Source: Petrosia ficiformis
Lineage: Eukaryota; Porifera; Demospongiae; Haplosclerida; Petrosiidae
Reading direction: 5' to 3'
NCBI GenBank assembly: GCA_947044365.1
Contig: OX345649.1
Span: 2,794,430-2,858,429 of the forward strand
Length of the DNA stretch: 64,000 nucleotides
This document shows positions 37,450-50,131 of the stretch, one piece after another; the stretch's first letter is position 1, and each line of letters opens with the position of its first letter. A program made the position numbers and the translations under genes. The notes beneath the pieces are model-generated. The model was not told the origin of the DNA. It worked only from the letters and a program-made list of their open reading frames with translations, and ran no database searches.

Positions 37450-39960
37450 TTTATCTAGAAAACCACACTTCCCAGTCCAGCTACCTCAGTTTCTGTAGCT
37501 GAAGATACTTCAAGACCATCTACTACAGTATCTCATCATGGTTTATCACACAAGAAGTCCACAGATAGAGAAGCGTCATTGAGCCCCTTGGATATCCACA
37601 GTCTTTGAGTTTCAAGGTTGTATATAAATACACACAGTTGTATGTATAGTTTTTGACTTCGTTTTTGTCTCTTTATTATAGTCTCCAGAAAGTACTTGCT
37701 CTCTTGCTTCAACTAATTTTAGTCCCACAAAGGTATCTTGAAATAGTACAAATGCGCAGTAGGATTTCGTGCTTACACTTATTGTATTCCAGAAAAGTAA
37801 TGCTTCATCTACAAGTACTCCTTCCGTTACAAATACTGCAGGTATTAATAAGTCTGAAAAGGGACGGCAGGGAAGGAAGAGATTATTAGAAGAGGTGAGT
37901 TGCAGTGCATAGTTTTGTTCTGCTGTTTATTTATTAATGTAATTTTAGATCCCTAATGCATCTCCTGTACCGACTTTCTGACAAGTCACTGAACTTAACC
38001 TTCCAAACAAACGTATGGTTGATGATGATCGCAAGTACATTGTTAGAGTACTTGCGACCCTGCTTTGTTCTTATGTACAAAGGCCTTCTATGACTCTGTG
38101 TAAAGTAATAGCTAACTCTCTTGTAAGGAAATACAAATTCTTGAAAGAACCAACAAGTTTATTGATAATTGTATTTATCTATACATTTAACTATCCAGCA
38201 TTCGTGGGCACAGTTTATTTACGCTAGATGCCAGAATACAAACCGTGGGCAATCCTCCTAGCTCTACGAAGAAAGAAGTTGATGTTCCCGAAAAGCATTC
38301 GTATGCTTGTGAAGGAGATGCTAAAGTGTCATGAACTCGTACTACAACAAGAAGTCATGAAAACTAAACCAAAAGGAGACATGAGAGACCTTGTAACTGG
38401 AACTTTTTCTCAGACGATTGAAGGATATTGTATCTCAATATCCTCACCTTTACAAACCAAGTCATGTAAGTGATTGTTGAATTATGCTATATATTTTATG
38501 TTTGATTTGTTTGCAGGTTGCATTAGAGTTTGATCTAATAATGAACATAAATGATTGAAAACAGTTCTTTTGCTATGCAGTGGAAACAGTGGGAAGACGC
38601 ATTAATTACAAGAGATACAAAGACAAACAAGTTTCAACCCAAGGAATTATGTGATGCACTTGACACGAGATGTTATTGACAAAGGTACATGTATTAGTGA
38701 AACACAAAATTTTATTTATAAGTCATTTTAAATTGAATGTAGATATAAATAATTTGATTGCACTTCATTGTTTGTACCAATTTTTGGCTACTAAGCTTCG
38801 AAAGAAACAATCAAGAGAAGATATTTACAACTATTACATTTTGCTTTAATTCTGATGCAAGCACCTGTAAGTGATTCTTGTTGTTATGCAACTTGTGTAT
38901 ACTATATAATATGTCATTTGCTTACGTGCTTAGTGGTGCCACCCACATAATAATAATTAAATATTTTGGATGTACTGACATAACCCTTTACCGACTATAA
39001 TTGAAATAAGCGTTTTCGCTAAATTTAATTAGGAAATATTGTGCGGGTGGAGCCTTAAGATCTATATAGCTTTTTTCAACTCTATAACTCTCATATTTTC
39101 AACATTCTAACTTACTTTGTGGAAAGAAGAGTCTTTAACAAACCCATTGATGTAAAACGTATGCTTCGCTATCAGCATGAAAAGTGAAAGGCGAACATTT
39201 GTAAGTATAGTAGTCAACGGGCAACGCCCGCATTTCGTCTAGTCTGTATAACGCCTAAATTTTAAGCAACCATGACTTTTAACTCACTTAGTCATACAGA
39301 AGATCTTCTAAGAAAGCCATTGATACCAAAAACATGCTTCGTTAGCTACAGGAAAGCAGCAAGACGAGTGTTTGAAAGTGTAGTAGTCAGCGGCGATGCT
39401 CATACTTAGCGTCTTTCTCACTTTTTTTTGGCCTACAACTTGACGTTTTCCCTAATTTAAACTAAATGTCTTCTTCGTAGTGTGTGCTTGTTAGTTTCTT
39501 CTATATTTAAAGATTCTATCATAAATTTGCCTTTTGCTATTTAGGTTGCAAATCTGCAACCTTCGTTAATTAATGCATTATTCAAAAGTTGCATATTTGC
39601 AACCTTCGTCGGTAAAGGGTTGACATAATTACTAATTACTATTAGTTTGCACAATTTCTTATCAATAATAAGTCCTTCTTTTATTGCAGCTTGAGACACC
39701 ACCTCAAGAGGTAATCGACAATCATCCACACATCTTAAGATTTGTTGATGCTGACAATGAAATACTGCCTCCCTGTTTCATTTCTATTGAACAACAATTG
39801 CACATGGAGGCAAATTCCTATGTTTCAGCTATTTACTACCTATTTGTAACACATTACATTTTCAACATGTCCTACAATACCACGCTTAAGGATGTAATGT
39901 TCTTCATTCAAGAAAAGATATTTAAAATTCTAGAATCGACATTTAAAAAGTCAGCAGTAT
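37450..39960 (+). pseudogene. Fragments of a SAMD3-like multi-exon gene
   Basis: Scattered exons on the + strand: Ser/Thr-rich pieces (37,460-37,880, with SPEST-like repeats), a piece around 38,013-38,155 with VDDDRKYIVRVLATLL and MTLCKVIANSLVRKYKFLKE, one around 38,228-38,470 with a frame change (LKDIVSQYPHLYKPSH in another frame), LHFALILMQAP near 38,850, and a C-terminal piece 39,690-39,962 (LRFVDADNEILPPCFISIEQ, SAIYYLFVTHYIFNMSY). The layout recalls predicted SAMD3-like proteins, an amplified family in fish and invertebrates, but this is recognition from memory. Stops, frame changes and a 0.64-kb insertion between the last exons show that the gene is dead. Confidence 0.4.
38983..39620. 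mobile_element. TIR element inserted between SAMD3-like exons
   Basis: Perfect inverted ends ACCCTTTACCGAC (38,983-38,995) and GTCGGTAAAGGGT (39,608-39,620), flanked by the direct repeat TGACATA (38,976-38,982 and 39,621-39,627). Length is 638 bp with no transposase, so it is a non-autonomous MITE. An alternative reading is 14-bp ends with a 5-bp GACAT duplication. Superfamily unknown. It interrupts the gene between the LILMQAP exon and the C-terminal exon. Confidence 0.75.
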
Positions 39961-40286
39961 AATCCACAACATCTTCTACAATTGAATGCTACCTGGAAGA
40001 GTCATAAGCGGGGTTTATTTTGATATGAATTTGGTAATTTTGCTTATTTTATTTGGTTACTTTTCGGTTACTTTTCGGTTATTTCTGTATACACAAAACT
40101 TTGTTGATTAAAAAAATAAGAATTGTCAAATCAACGGGTCGCATTGGATTGTGGGTTAATATGTTGTAGTTTCAACATAAGTTTAATGTGTAACTCTAAC
40201 ATGTCAGGTTTAATATAGTAACATAAGCGGCATGTGTCACATCATATAACATAATTGTCAGAATCACATATCTGTGTGTCCCCAAG

Positions 40287-43200
40287 TCATCTTGGAGTTC
40301 ACCCGTCCAGCTATATCCAGCTTGCCCGAGATACTAGCCATACACTGATCGGTCCAAACGCTATGTGGACTAGCACGCTCATAAAACAGACCACTGTGAA
40401 GCTGTAAATCACAATTGGAAAGTGTCTGGTTTTGGGTTACCAACGCTCAATGACCTTCCCCGAGCTCATCGCCCAGGCATCCATTTTTACGCATCGCTAT
40501 TTGCAGTTTGCCCAAGTTCGTCCCCAGCCATATTGGAGTTCACCCGTCGAGCTTGCCCGAGATACTAGCCATACACTGATTGGTCCAAACGCTATCTGGA
40601 CTAACACACTCATAAACCAGACCACTGTGAAGCTGTAAATCACAATTGGAAAGTGTCTGGTTTTTGGTTACCAACGCTCAATGACCATCCCCGAGCTTAT
40701 CGCCGAGGCATCCATTTTTACGTATCGCTATTTGCAGCTGGCGTCCCCAGCCATCTTGGAGTTCCCCCGTCGAGCTTTATCCCGGATACTAGCCATACTC
40801 TAATAGGTCGAAACGCTATGTGGACTAGCACGCTCATAAAACAGACCACTGTGAAGCTGTAAATCACAATTGGAAAGTGTTTGGTTTTGGTTACCAACGC
40901 TCAATGATCTTCCCCGAATACACCGCCCTGGCTTCCATTTTACGCATCGCTATTAGCAGCTGGCCCAAGTTCGTCCCCAGCCATATTGGAGTTCACCCGT
41001 CGAGTTATATCCAGCTTGCCCGAGATACTAGCCAAATACTGATTGATTCAAACGCTATCCGGACAAACACATGCACTCATTAACCAGACCACTGTGAAGC
41101 TGTAAATCACAATTGGAAAGTGTCTGGTTTTTGGTTACCAACGCTCAATGACCATCCCCGAGCCTATCGCCGAGGCATCCATTTTTACGTATCGCTATTT
41201 GCAGCTGGCGTCCCCAGCCATCTTGGAGTTCCCCCGTCGAGCTTTATCCCGAGATACTAGCCAGACACTGATTTGTCCAAACGCTATGTGGACTAGCACG
41301 CTCATAAAACAGACCACTGTGAAGCTGTAAATCACAATTGGAAAGTGTCTGGTTTTTGGTTACCAACGCTCAATGACCTTCCCCGAGCTCATCGCCCAGG
41401 CATCCATTTTTACGCATCGCTATTTGCAGTTTGCCCAAGTTCGTCCCCAGCCATATTGGAGTTCACCCGTCGAGCTTGCCCGAGATACTAGCCAGACACT
41501 GATTGGTCCAAACGCTATGTGGACTAGCACGCTCATAAAACAGACCACTATGAAGCTGTAAATCACAATTGGAAAGTGTTTGGTTTTTGGTTAGCAACGC
41601 TCAATGACCTTCCCCGAGCACATCGCCCAGGCATCCAATTTTACGCATCGCTATTTGCAGCTGGCCCAATTTCGTCCCCAGCCATATTGGAGTTCAGGTG
41701 TCAAATTATATCCAGCTTTATCCCGAGATACTAGCCATACACTGATTGGTCCAAACGCTATCTGGACTAACACACTCATAAACCAATCCACTGTGAATCT
41801 CTAATTCAAAACTGAAAAGTTTTTGATGCAACACTCAACGATCTTGCCGGAGCACATCACCAGGCAACCATTTTTAAGCATCGCTATTTGCAGCTTGCCC
41901 AAGTTCGTCGGCAGCCATATTGGAGTTCACCTGTCGAGCTATATCCAGCTTGCCCGAGATACTAGCCATACACTGATTGGTCCAAAGTCTATCTGGATTA
42001 ACACATTCATAAACCAATCCACTGTGAATCTCTAATTCAAAACTGAAAAGGTTTTGATCCAACACTCAACGATCTTGCCGGAGCACATCACCAGGCAACC
42101 ATTTTTAAGCATCGCTGTTTGCAGCTGGCCCAAGTTCGTCGGCAGCCATATTGGAGTTCCCCCGTCGAGCTTTATCCCGAGATACTAGCCATACACTGAT
42201 TGGTCCAAACGCTATCTGGACTAACACATTCATAAACTAGACCACTGTAAAGCTGTAAATCACATTTGGAAAGTGTTTGGTTTTTGGTTAGCAACGGTCA
42301 ATGACCTTGCCCGAGCAGATCACTAGGCATCCATTTTTACGCATCGCTATTTGCAGCTTGCCCAAGTTCGTCCCCAGCCATATTGGAGTACCCCCGTCGA
42401 GCTATATCCAGCTTGCCCGAGATACTAGCCAGACACTGATAGGTCCAAACGCTATGTGGACTAGCACGCTCATAAAACAAAACACTGTGAAGCTGTAAAT
42501 CACAATTGGAAAGTGTTTGGTTTTTGGTTAGCAACACTCAATGACCTAGCCGGAGCACATCACCAGGCATCCATTTTTACGCATCGCTATTTGCAGCTTG
42601 CCCATGTTCGTCGGAAGCCATATTGGAGTTCACCTGTCGAGCTATATCCAGCTTGCCCGAGATACTAGCCATACACTGATTGGTCCAAACTCTATCTGGA
42701 TTAACACATTCATAAACCAGACCACTGTAAAGCTGTAAATCACATTTGGAAAGTGTTTGGTTTTTGGTTAGCAACGGTCAATGACCTTCCCCGAGCTCAT
42801 CGCCCAGGCATCCATTTTTACGCATCGCTATTTGCAGCTTGCCCAATTTCGTCCCCAGCCATATTGGAGTTCACCCGTCAAACTATATTCAGCTTGCCCG
42901 AGATACTAGCCAGACACTGATTGGTCCAAACGCTATCTGGACTAACACACTCATTAACCAGACCACGGTGAAGCTGTAAATCACATTTAGAAAATGTTTG
43001 GTTTTTGGTTACCAACGCTCAATGACTTTCCCCGAGCACATCGCACAGGCATCCATTTTTACGCATCGCTATTTGCAGCTTGCCCAAGTTCGTCCCCAGG
43101 CATATTGGAGTTCACCCGTCGAGCTTTCCCGAGATACTAGCCAGACACTGATAGGTCCAAACGCTATCTGGATTAACACACTCATAAACCAATCCACTGT

Positions 43201-44805
43201 GAATTTCTAATTCAAAACTGAAAAGTTTTTGATCCAACACTCAACGATCTTGCCGGAGCACATCACCAGGCAACCATTTTTAAGCATCGCTATTTGCAGC
43301 TTGCCCAAGTTCGTCGGCAGCCATATTAGAGTTCCCCCGTCGAGCTTTATCCCGAGATACTAGCCATACACTGATTGGTTCAAACGCTATCTGGACTAAC
43401 ACACTCATAAACCAGACCACTGTGAATCTGTAAATCACAATTGGAAAGTGTCTGGTTTTGGGTTACCAACGCTCAATGACCTTCCCCGAGCTCATCGCCC
43501 AGGCATCCATTTTTACGCATCGCTATTTGCAGCTGGCCCAAGTTCGTCGGCAGCCATATTAGAGTTCCCCCGTCGAGCTTTATCCCGAGATACTAGCCAT
43601 ACACTGATTGGTTCAAACGCTATCTGGACTAACACACTCATAAACCAGACCACTGTGAATCTGTAAATCACAATTGGAAAGTGTCTGGTTTTGGGTTACC
43701 AACGCTCAATGACCTTCCCCGAGCTCATCGCCCAGGCATCCATTTTTACGCATCGCTATTTGCAGCTGGCCCAATTTCGTCCCCAGCCATATTGGAGTTC
43801 AGGTGTGAAATTATATCCAGCTTGCCCGAGATACTAGCCATACACTGATTGGTCCAAACTCTGTCTGGACTAACACATTCATAAACCAGACCACTGTAAA
43901 GCTGTAAATCACATTTGGAAAGTGTTTGGTTTTTGGTTAGTAACGGTCAATGACCTTGCCCGAGCAGATCACTAGGCATCCATTTTTACGCATCGCTATT
44001 TGCAGCTTGCCCAAGTTCGTCCCCAGCCATCTTGGAGTTCCCCCATCGAGCTTATCCCGAGATACTAGCCAGACACTGATAGGTCCAAACGCTATCTGGA
44101 CTAACACACTCATAAACCAGACCACTGTAAAGCGGTAAAGCGGTAAAACACAATTGGAAAATGTTTGGTTTTTGGTTATGAACGCTCAATGACCTTCCCC
44201 GAGCACGTCACAAGGCAACCATTTTTACGCATCGCTATTTGCAACTTGCCCAAGTTCGTCGGCAGCCATCTTGGAGTTCCCCCGTCGAGCTTTATCCCGG
44301 ATACTAGCCATACTCTAATAGGTCGAAACGCTATGTGGACTAGCACGCTCATAAAACAGACCACTGTGAAGCTGTAAATCACAATTGGAAAGTGTTTGGT
44401 TTTGGTTACCAACGCTCAATGATCTTCCCCGAATACACCGCCCTGGCTTCCATTTTACGCATCGCTATTAGCAGCTGGCCCAAGTTCGTCCCCAGCCATA
44501 TTGGAGTTCACCCGTCGAGTTATATCCAGCTTGCCCGAGATACTAGCCAAATACTGATTGATTCAAACGCTATCCGGACAAACACATGCACTCATTAACC
44601 AGACCACTGTGAAGCTGTAAATCACAATTAGAAAGTGTTTGGTTTTTGGTTAGCAACGCTCAATGACCTTCCCCGAGCACATCGCCCAGGCATCCATTTT
44701 TACGCATCGCTATTTGCAGCTGGCCCAAGTTCGTCCCTAGCCATCTTGGAGTTCACCTGTCAAACAGTATCCAGCTTGCCCGAGATACTAGCCAGACACT
44801 GATAG
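40287..44805 (+). repeat. 230-bp satellite array, about 20 units
   Basis: Head-to-tail units of about 215-240 bp. Each has a start block (GGTTACCAACGCTCAATGAC), an ATCCATTTTTACGCATCGCTATTTGCAG-type block, TTCGTCCCCAGCCATATTGG, a CCCGAGATACTAGCCA block, and an end ACTGTGAAGCTGTAAATCACA. Starts fall near 40,449, 40,679, 40,911, 41,147, 41,372, 41,603, 41,835 and onward to 44,660. Some distant units are identical (the unit at 40,877 equals that at 44,392), which indicates gene conversion or block amplification. Short open frames in every unit come from the repeat and are not genes. Confidence 0.95.
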
Positions 44806-45082
44806 TAGTGTTGTTTTAATTCGATAATACTAACGTTATAGTTTATCACAATTTTAGTTACAGTTATATATAATTATTTAAATTAAAAAGTTTTAGGCTT
44901 ACTAAAATGGTTTTAGTTTTTGTTAATTAAAAGTTTTAATGTTAACTAACTAAAAGTGCCCAGTATTGGCCAATTTTCATTTTAGTTAGTTTTTTGCTGT
45001 AATTTAGTTATAGTTTAGTTAACTAAAAGTCGTAATGCCTTACTAAAAGGGGTTTTAGTTATAACTATAGTTAACAACACTA
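44806..45082. mobile_element. hAT-like MITE inside the satellite
   Basis: 277-bp insert with perfect 10-bp inverted ends TAGTGTTGTT (44,806-44,815) and AACAACACTA (45,073-45,082), flanked by an exact 8-bp direct repeat ACTGATAG (44,798-44,805 and 45,083-45,090). The 8-bp duplication and TAGTGTTG end fit the hAT superfamily. Uninterrupted satellite units continue from the first flank to the second, which proves insertion into a satellite unit. The interior is AT-rich with many TTAGTTA/TAACTAA motifs and no coding capacity. Confidence 0.9.
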
Positions 45083-45230
45083 ACTGATAGATTCAAGCGC
45101 AATCTGGACTACCACGCTCATAAAACAGTCCAATGTGAAGCTCTAAATCACAATTGGAAAATGTTTGGTCCTTGGTCATCAACGCTCAATGATCTCGCCC
45201 GAGCACATGGCCCGGGCATTGAACCAACCA
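45083..45230 (+). repeat. Last, partial satellite unit
   Basis: The satellite resumes after the MITE (CACGCTCATAAAACAGTCC, AACGCTCAATGATCTCGCCCG) and fades out after GGGCATTGAA near 45,220. Confidence 0.8.
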
Positions 45231-45352
45231 AACCCAATAATCCAGAACATATCAATTGAATATAATTATAATACTTTGGCAAAAAATTTACTATAATTTA
45301 TTATGTGAATACATTATACTCTTGTTGACATTTGAGTTTCTTCTATTCCTTT

Positions 45353-47849
45353 TTACAAACAACAGTAATTTCCATTATGAAAGCCTCTTGTGTTTTTGCT
45401 GTTATGATGTGAGTTCTTGCATGTTGGGTAAATAGGTTTGACTAGAAACACTCCTGCTTGTTTCTCAGCTTTTGTCAAATCTTTTTGAAGCTGATCTGCC
45501 AGTCTTAGCCTTTTTGAAGACAATGATGTCATCATTATGAACAAACTGATTTTGTCTTTTATCCTGCATTGCTATTCTTGAGCCAAATTTATCACCATTT
45601 TCTTCTCCGGCACTCTCATCACTTCTTTGAGTTTGTTTCAATGACAAAATGAATTCCTGAAGGGCAGTTTCTAGCTGATGAAGAGTAAGAGCAAGTGTAA
45701 AACTCATTTGAGTGACCTGACCTTGTATCTCTCGGTCACTATCCAAACTTAACTCTCCTTGAGCCATCAAGTCTTGAACTACTTCTGCTAATGTAGTGGA
45801 CATTTCATTAGCCTGCAGCATTTGTACTATATTCTCTTTGAAACAAATGCTTTATTCCACTCTTGGACAATGGGATGGTCTATTGTCCCTTGATCTGATC
45901 CTTGACTATGTCGAGACAGACGAGATAGTGCCAATGTTGGAATTTGCATAGAGTCAGCAAGAGGAAGAATACTGTTTACATGGAGAGGTGATGCATGAAC
46001 ATGTGTATTACAAATAGAGCCTGTGCCACTACCTCCTAACATACTCCTACTGGACAAAGGAGTACTAATATGAGTACTATGTAGAACTTCTTCTATGGGA
46101 ATGAGCGGTCTATTGAAAGATATCGATGATCGAGGAGTAGTGCTGTGAGACATAACTCCATCAGACCACTGAGTACTATGACTAATAAAGTCCTTGTTCT
46201 GTGTTGGAGAACCAAGATGTATACTGTTGTAGTTGGTCCTGTGGAAGTAATGTGGTTTTGAGGTTCTGCATTTCTTGCATACTAGGTTCTGTAATCGTCT
46301 GTTCTAACTCCAGTATTTTTGAAGTATGCTGCTTGCACTGCTGAGTTCGTTCCTTCACCTCATTCTGCTGTTGCTGGTATTGCTCTTCTACATACTCTTT
46401 CTGCTGCTGTAGTTTTCCCATCTGTGTTCTTAGCATCTCTATTTCATCCTTTTGATCTGATTCTTGGTTTCGTAGCTTCATCTGAGCTTCTACCAGTTGA
46501 GCTTTTAGGGAAGTCATAATTTTGCGTGATTTTGCTTTAACATCAGCTAGCTCAGACTTCAAAGCATTTTCATTGGCAATAGATTCCTTTTATCACTTCC
46601 CTATCTTTATGTTCACTTACATCAACTGTAACTGATTCTTTGATTTACTTTGTACTATCTTCCATCACTTCAAATTGTGAATCTTTCATTTCCTCTATCT
46701 CTCTGTTTTGCTCTTCCATGGATGCCTGCACCATCTTCTTCCTCTTCTTCAAACACGTCAGTGTCAACCACTAAACTCTGTAACTGCTCTTTGGGGTGGG
46801 CTTTCATTTCTGCAATCTTCACCTTATATTGCTCTTTCAATTCTGCAATTGTAGCTGGATCTCGCATTTGTTTTTGTCCTGCAAGTGCTCATATGTAACA
46901 TTGCTCTCTTCCAATGCTTGCTCAAGCTCTTTAATTCGCGTTTCATCAATAACTAATTCATGCTGAATATTGGTTTGAGGTGGATTATTTTTTATATGCA
47001 ACATCTCTTCTTCTGTTTTCTTCAGCATAGATGATATGTTTGTTAACTCAGCCTTCAAATTGTAGTTGAAGTTTCTTGGCCTCATCTGCTGATTTACGAA
47101 GCTTACCACATTCAGCAGTCTTACTCTCGAGAGACTTCTGAAGCTGCTTGCACTTCTCTTTACTTTGATCTAGTTCAACTTTTAAACTCTGAAGTGATGT
47201 TGACAGGGTCTGTGTTTTATCTTGAGCCTTCACAAGAGCCTTTTCTAGCTTTTTTCTGCCTTTTTTCGTGTCAGGATAAGCTGCAGCAACTGTCAAGAGC
47301 TGGCTAATCTCTCTCTCTATTGCAACAAGCTTCGTAGCTGCTTGTTGCTGTTGCTGTTGCTAGAGCACTCTCCAAACCTAGTGTTGCTTCTTCAAAATCA
47401 ATTTCTTCTGCCTCAAGCTCTGATATAAGTTGTTCTGTATTTCCAGCTTGTGTTTCTTGAAAGAACTCATCCAACGAATTCAGCACTTCTTTCTCTTGAA
47501 ATTTCTCTTCAAATTAAACCACTACAATCGCTAGGTGTTTCTCGAACTTAGATTTCATTCGAGCATCAGCCAATAGTTTATATAATTCAACTGGATCAGT
47601 TATATTAACTTCAACAGACTTTTCCTCTTCACTTCGTTCATTTTTCTTTTCTTCTTCATCTTCGTATTGATGCAGAGTTGTAGAAACACGTTTCTTCTTG
47701 CTTGCGACGTTTCTTTGCTTCTTCTTCCAAGAGGACCTAGCTAAATTTTCTAAAGTGAACTCAAGTAATTTTGATGTGAGCTGCGGGTGGCTTACTTTCT
47801 GAGCAGAATCTAGTTCAGCAAAATTGAGATAAACCACCTTTAGTGCCAT
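45353..47849 (-). pseudogene. Frameshifted coiled-coil gene
   Basis: Reads from ATG at 47,849 (MALKVVYLNFAELDSAQ) down to about 45,353 with no sign of introns. At least six overlapping frames continue one another: a basic/acidic head, ELEAEEIDFEEATLGLESAL, a long heptad-rich coiled coil (LEKALVKAQDKTQTLSTSLQ, KLQQQKEYVEEQYQQQQNE), a Ser-rich stretch, then MLQANEMSTTLAEVVQDL and a second helical region. Frame changes fall near 47,500, 47,300, 47,070, 46,850, 46,170, 45,825 and 45,500. Either a recently dead gene or one damaged by indel errors. No specific family recognised beyond a generic coiled-coil protein. Confidence 0.6.
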
Positions 47850-48309
47850 TCTGTGTAGGAATGTTTACAACATATTATTCAAATGGTTTTGTTTAACAGG
47901 AGGGATTCATTTACCTCATACATCACCCACAATCCAACACCGTACCGTCTTGAACTTGTTATCGCATATCCATAGCAACGCTAAAAATAGGTCATAGATA
48001 ATAGAGTAATGAATAGGTCAAGGCCAGGAGAGTATATAATCACGTGAGTTGAGTGGATACTCTATTTAACGAGCATTCGTCGAGTAATTTAAGAGTGTGT
48101 TTCGGTGTTGGATTTCTCTACGCCATGTTTGCAGAACAAGTTTCTGTGTGGTTGTAAAATTGTCAAAGACGGTTAGTTAGCATGGAATTAGAAGTTTGGC
48201 ACAATTTGCAGAAATTGTAATTAAGTTTACAGCTTCAAAAAAAAAAACCCTCATGACTGACAATGTAGTGGTATATATAATCAGAGATAATAAATACGAA
48301 ACCATTCAG

Positions 48310-50048
48310 ATATGCTGTGCTCATCTTTGATGAAATGAAAATTCGTGAAGATCTTGTTTATGACAAGACTGGTGTTAGCTTGCATGGATTTATCAACCTT
48401 GGTGATGTGAATGAGCAATTACTACAGTTGGAAGAGCAGACAGTGAATGACAAACCCCATGTAGAGCTTGCAACACACATGCTCACACTTATGGTACGGG
48501 GAATTTTCACAAAGTTGGAGTATCCTTACGCTAGTTTCCCTACTGCAGGTACAGTATATTTTATCAACTTTGTGAGTGTAATATGTGTAATTGCACGTGT
48601 AATTACATGTATGTAGGTGTTACTGGGGAGCTTTTATATTGGATTATGTGGAAAGCTGTTCGTCGCCTAGAGGAATGTGGCTTAAAGGTATCTCATTTAT
48701 TTGTTTACTTAAGTAAAGTGGAAGTTAGCATACATGCATTACATGCATGTAACTTTCACATGTTTACTTTACCTGGTAATTATTGCATTTGCAGATAATT
48801 GCTTTTGTTTGCGATGGAGCAAAACCGAATAGGAAGTTTCTCAAAGGGCTTGGCATTGATAGTGGAGTAAAAGAAGGCATTACATACAAAACTGTGAATC
48901 GATACTGCAAGGAGAGAAATATATACTTTATATCCGATGTTCCACACCTAATAAAAACAACATGAAATTGCTGGTATTCCTCGTGTAGAGGTGGGACTCG
49001 TTATATGTGGGTAAGTATATTAGATTGTGAGAATAATACTTCTAGTTATTAATACTTCCTTAAAGAACAATGGTAAACACATCTTGTGGGAACATCTGCA
49101 GTACTTATATGAACATTCTCAGGCTTCAAGTGGTTTGTATGTTGGCCGCCGTCTCACTTATGAGCACTTGCACCTGACATCTTTTTCAAAGATGAAAGTC
49201 AACCTAGCTGCTCAGGTAATGTATATACATGCAAACCCTCTATTGCCTAGAAGTTTTGTAAAGTAAAATTATTTTATGAAGAATAAAGACATTAATCTTA
49301 TAGAATCATAGAATTTTATATTTCAGGTTTTGAGTAAATCTGTGAGCTGTGCATTTCAGCTATTCAATAAAGATGAGTTCACTGAAACAGCAAAATTTTG
49401 TCTTATGTTTGATCGATTTTTTGATTGTTTGAACACAAGACGATTTGGAGAAGGAAAGGAAAAGAGAAAGCCAGACTTGGACCCCTACACTAATGTTAAT
49501 GATGTCAGGCTTACTGTGAGTCAAATAATATAGGTAGCTGATTTATCAAATAGATACATTACCTTAGTGGCTTGAGGAGGAGTTTTTAGGATACTTCAAA
49601 GACTGGGAGGTATCTGTGCAGAACAGGAAGGGTTTCACAAAGGAAGAAGGAAAGATGCCTTTGAGTAAAGAAACACTGCAAGGTATCAATACTGTTTTCC
49701 ACGCATGACTTGTGCATTCACTGTTTCATTCCTTAGTTTTTTCCTTTGTGGAGATGCTACCTCCTTTCACAAAAATCAGGGTTGTTTTTCTTGTCAGAAC
49801 GACTTAACCAAGATCCTCTTGAAAGTTACTTTGGTCAACAGCGTGCACGATCAGGGAGAGATGATAATCCAAATACTAGAGGTTTTCTGTACAATGAACA
49901 AGCAATAAGGGTACAAACGTCATTAGCTATAGGACATGGAGGAAATGTGAGGAAACGTACTAAGCAGTGGACAGAGGATACAGATGATCTGAGCAGACCA
50001 CTTCAAAAACGTCCACGTAAAAGTTTAAAGTTTCAAACTTCACAGTAA
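48310..50048 (+). pseudogene. P-element-type (THAP9-like) transposase, 5'-truncated, one nonsense codon
   Basis: Seven exons join in frame: 48,310-48,548, 48,617-48,687, 48,795-49,010, 49,066-49,215, 49,327-49,515, 49,568-49,682 and 49,780-50,048. Motifs are those of the P/THAP9 transposase family: LIFDEMKIREDLVYDK (first catalytic Asp), MLTLMVRGIFTKLEYPYA, FVCDGAKPNR (second Asp), YFISDVPHLIKTT, and LNQDPLESYFGQQR near the C-terminus (catalytic Glu). By homology it would cut and paste DNA ends. Two faults: the N-terminal THAP and helix-turn-helix part is missing, because the first exon lies right behind the left inverted repeat, and the codon after KTT is TGA (48,963-48,965) where the family has Arg (RNCW). 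The rest reads cleanly, so inactivation looks recent. Confidence 0.82.
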
Positions 50049-50131
50049 AAAGATATGAACTTTTATTTTGTCTTATTTGTCTGTGATAATTATATAGTGA
50101 GCAGTGATAATAATGTGCTAATGATGTAAAA

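Noticed and set aside
40432..44600. More than twenty 60-72-codon frames in the satellite, on both strands
   Set aside because: They repeat with the 230-bp unit, differ by frame-breaking indels between units, and have no start or splice context.
40287..44805. A CRISPR-like regular repeat array
   Set aside because: Units are about 230 bp, whole-unit repeats without unique spacers, in a eukaryote; it is a satellite.
48963..48965. TGA as recoding (selenocysteine or read-through) in the transposase
   Set aside because: The family has Arg here, and a single C-to-T change explains TGA; no recoding signal seen.
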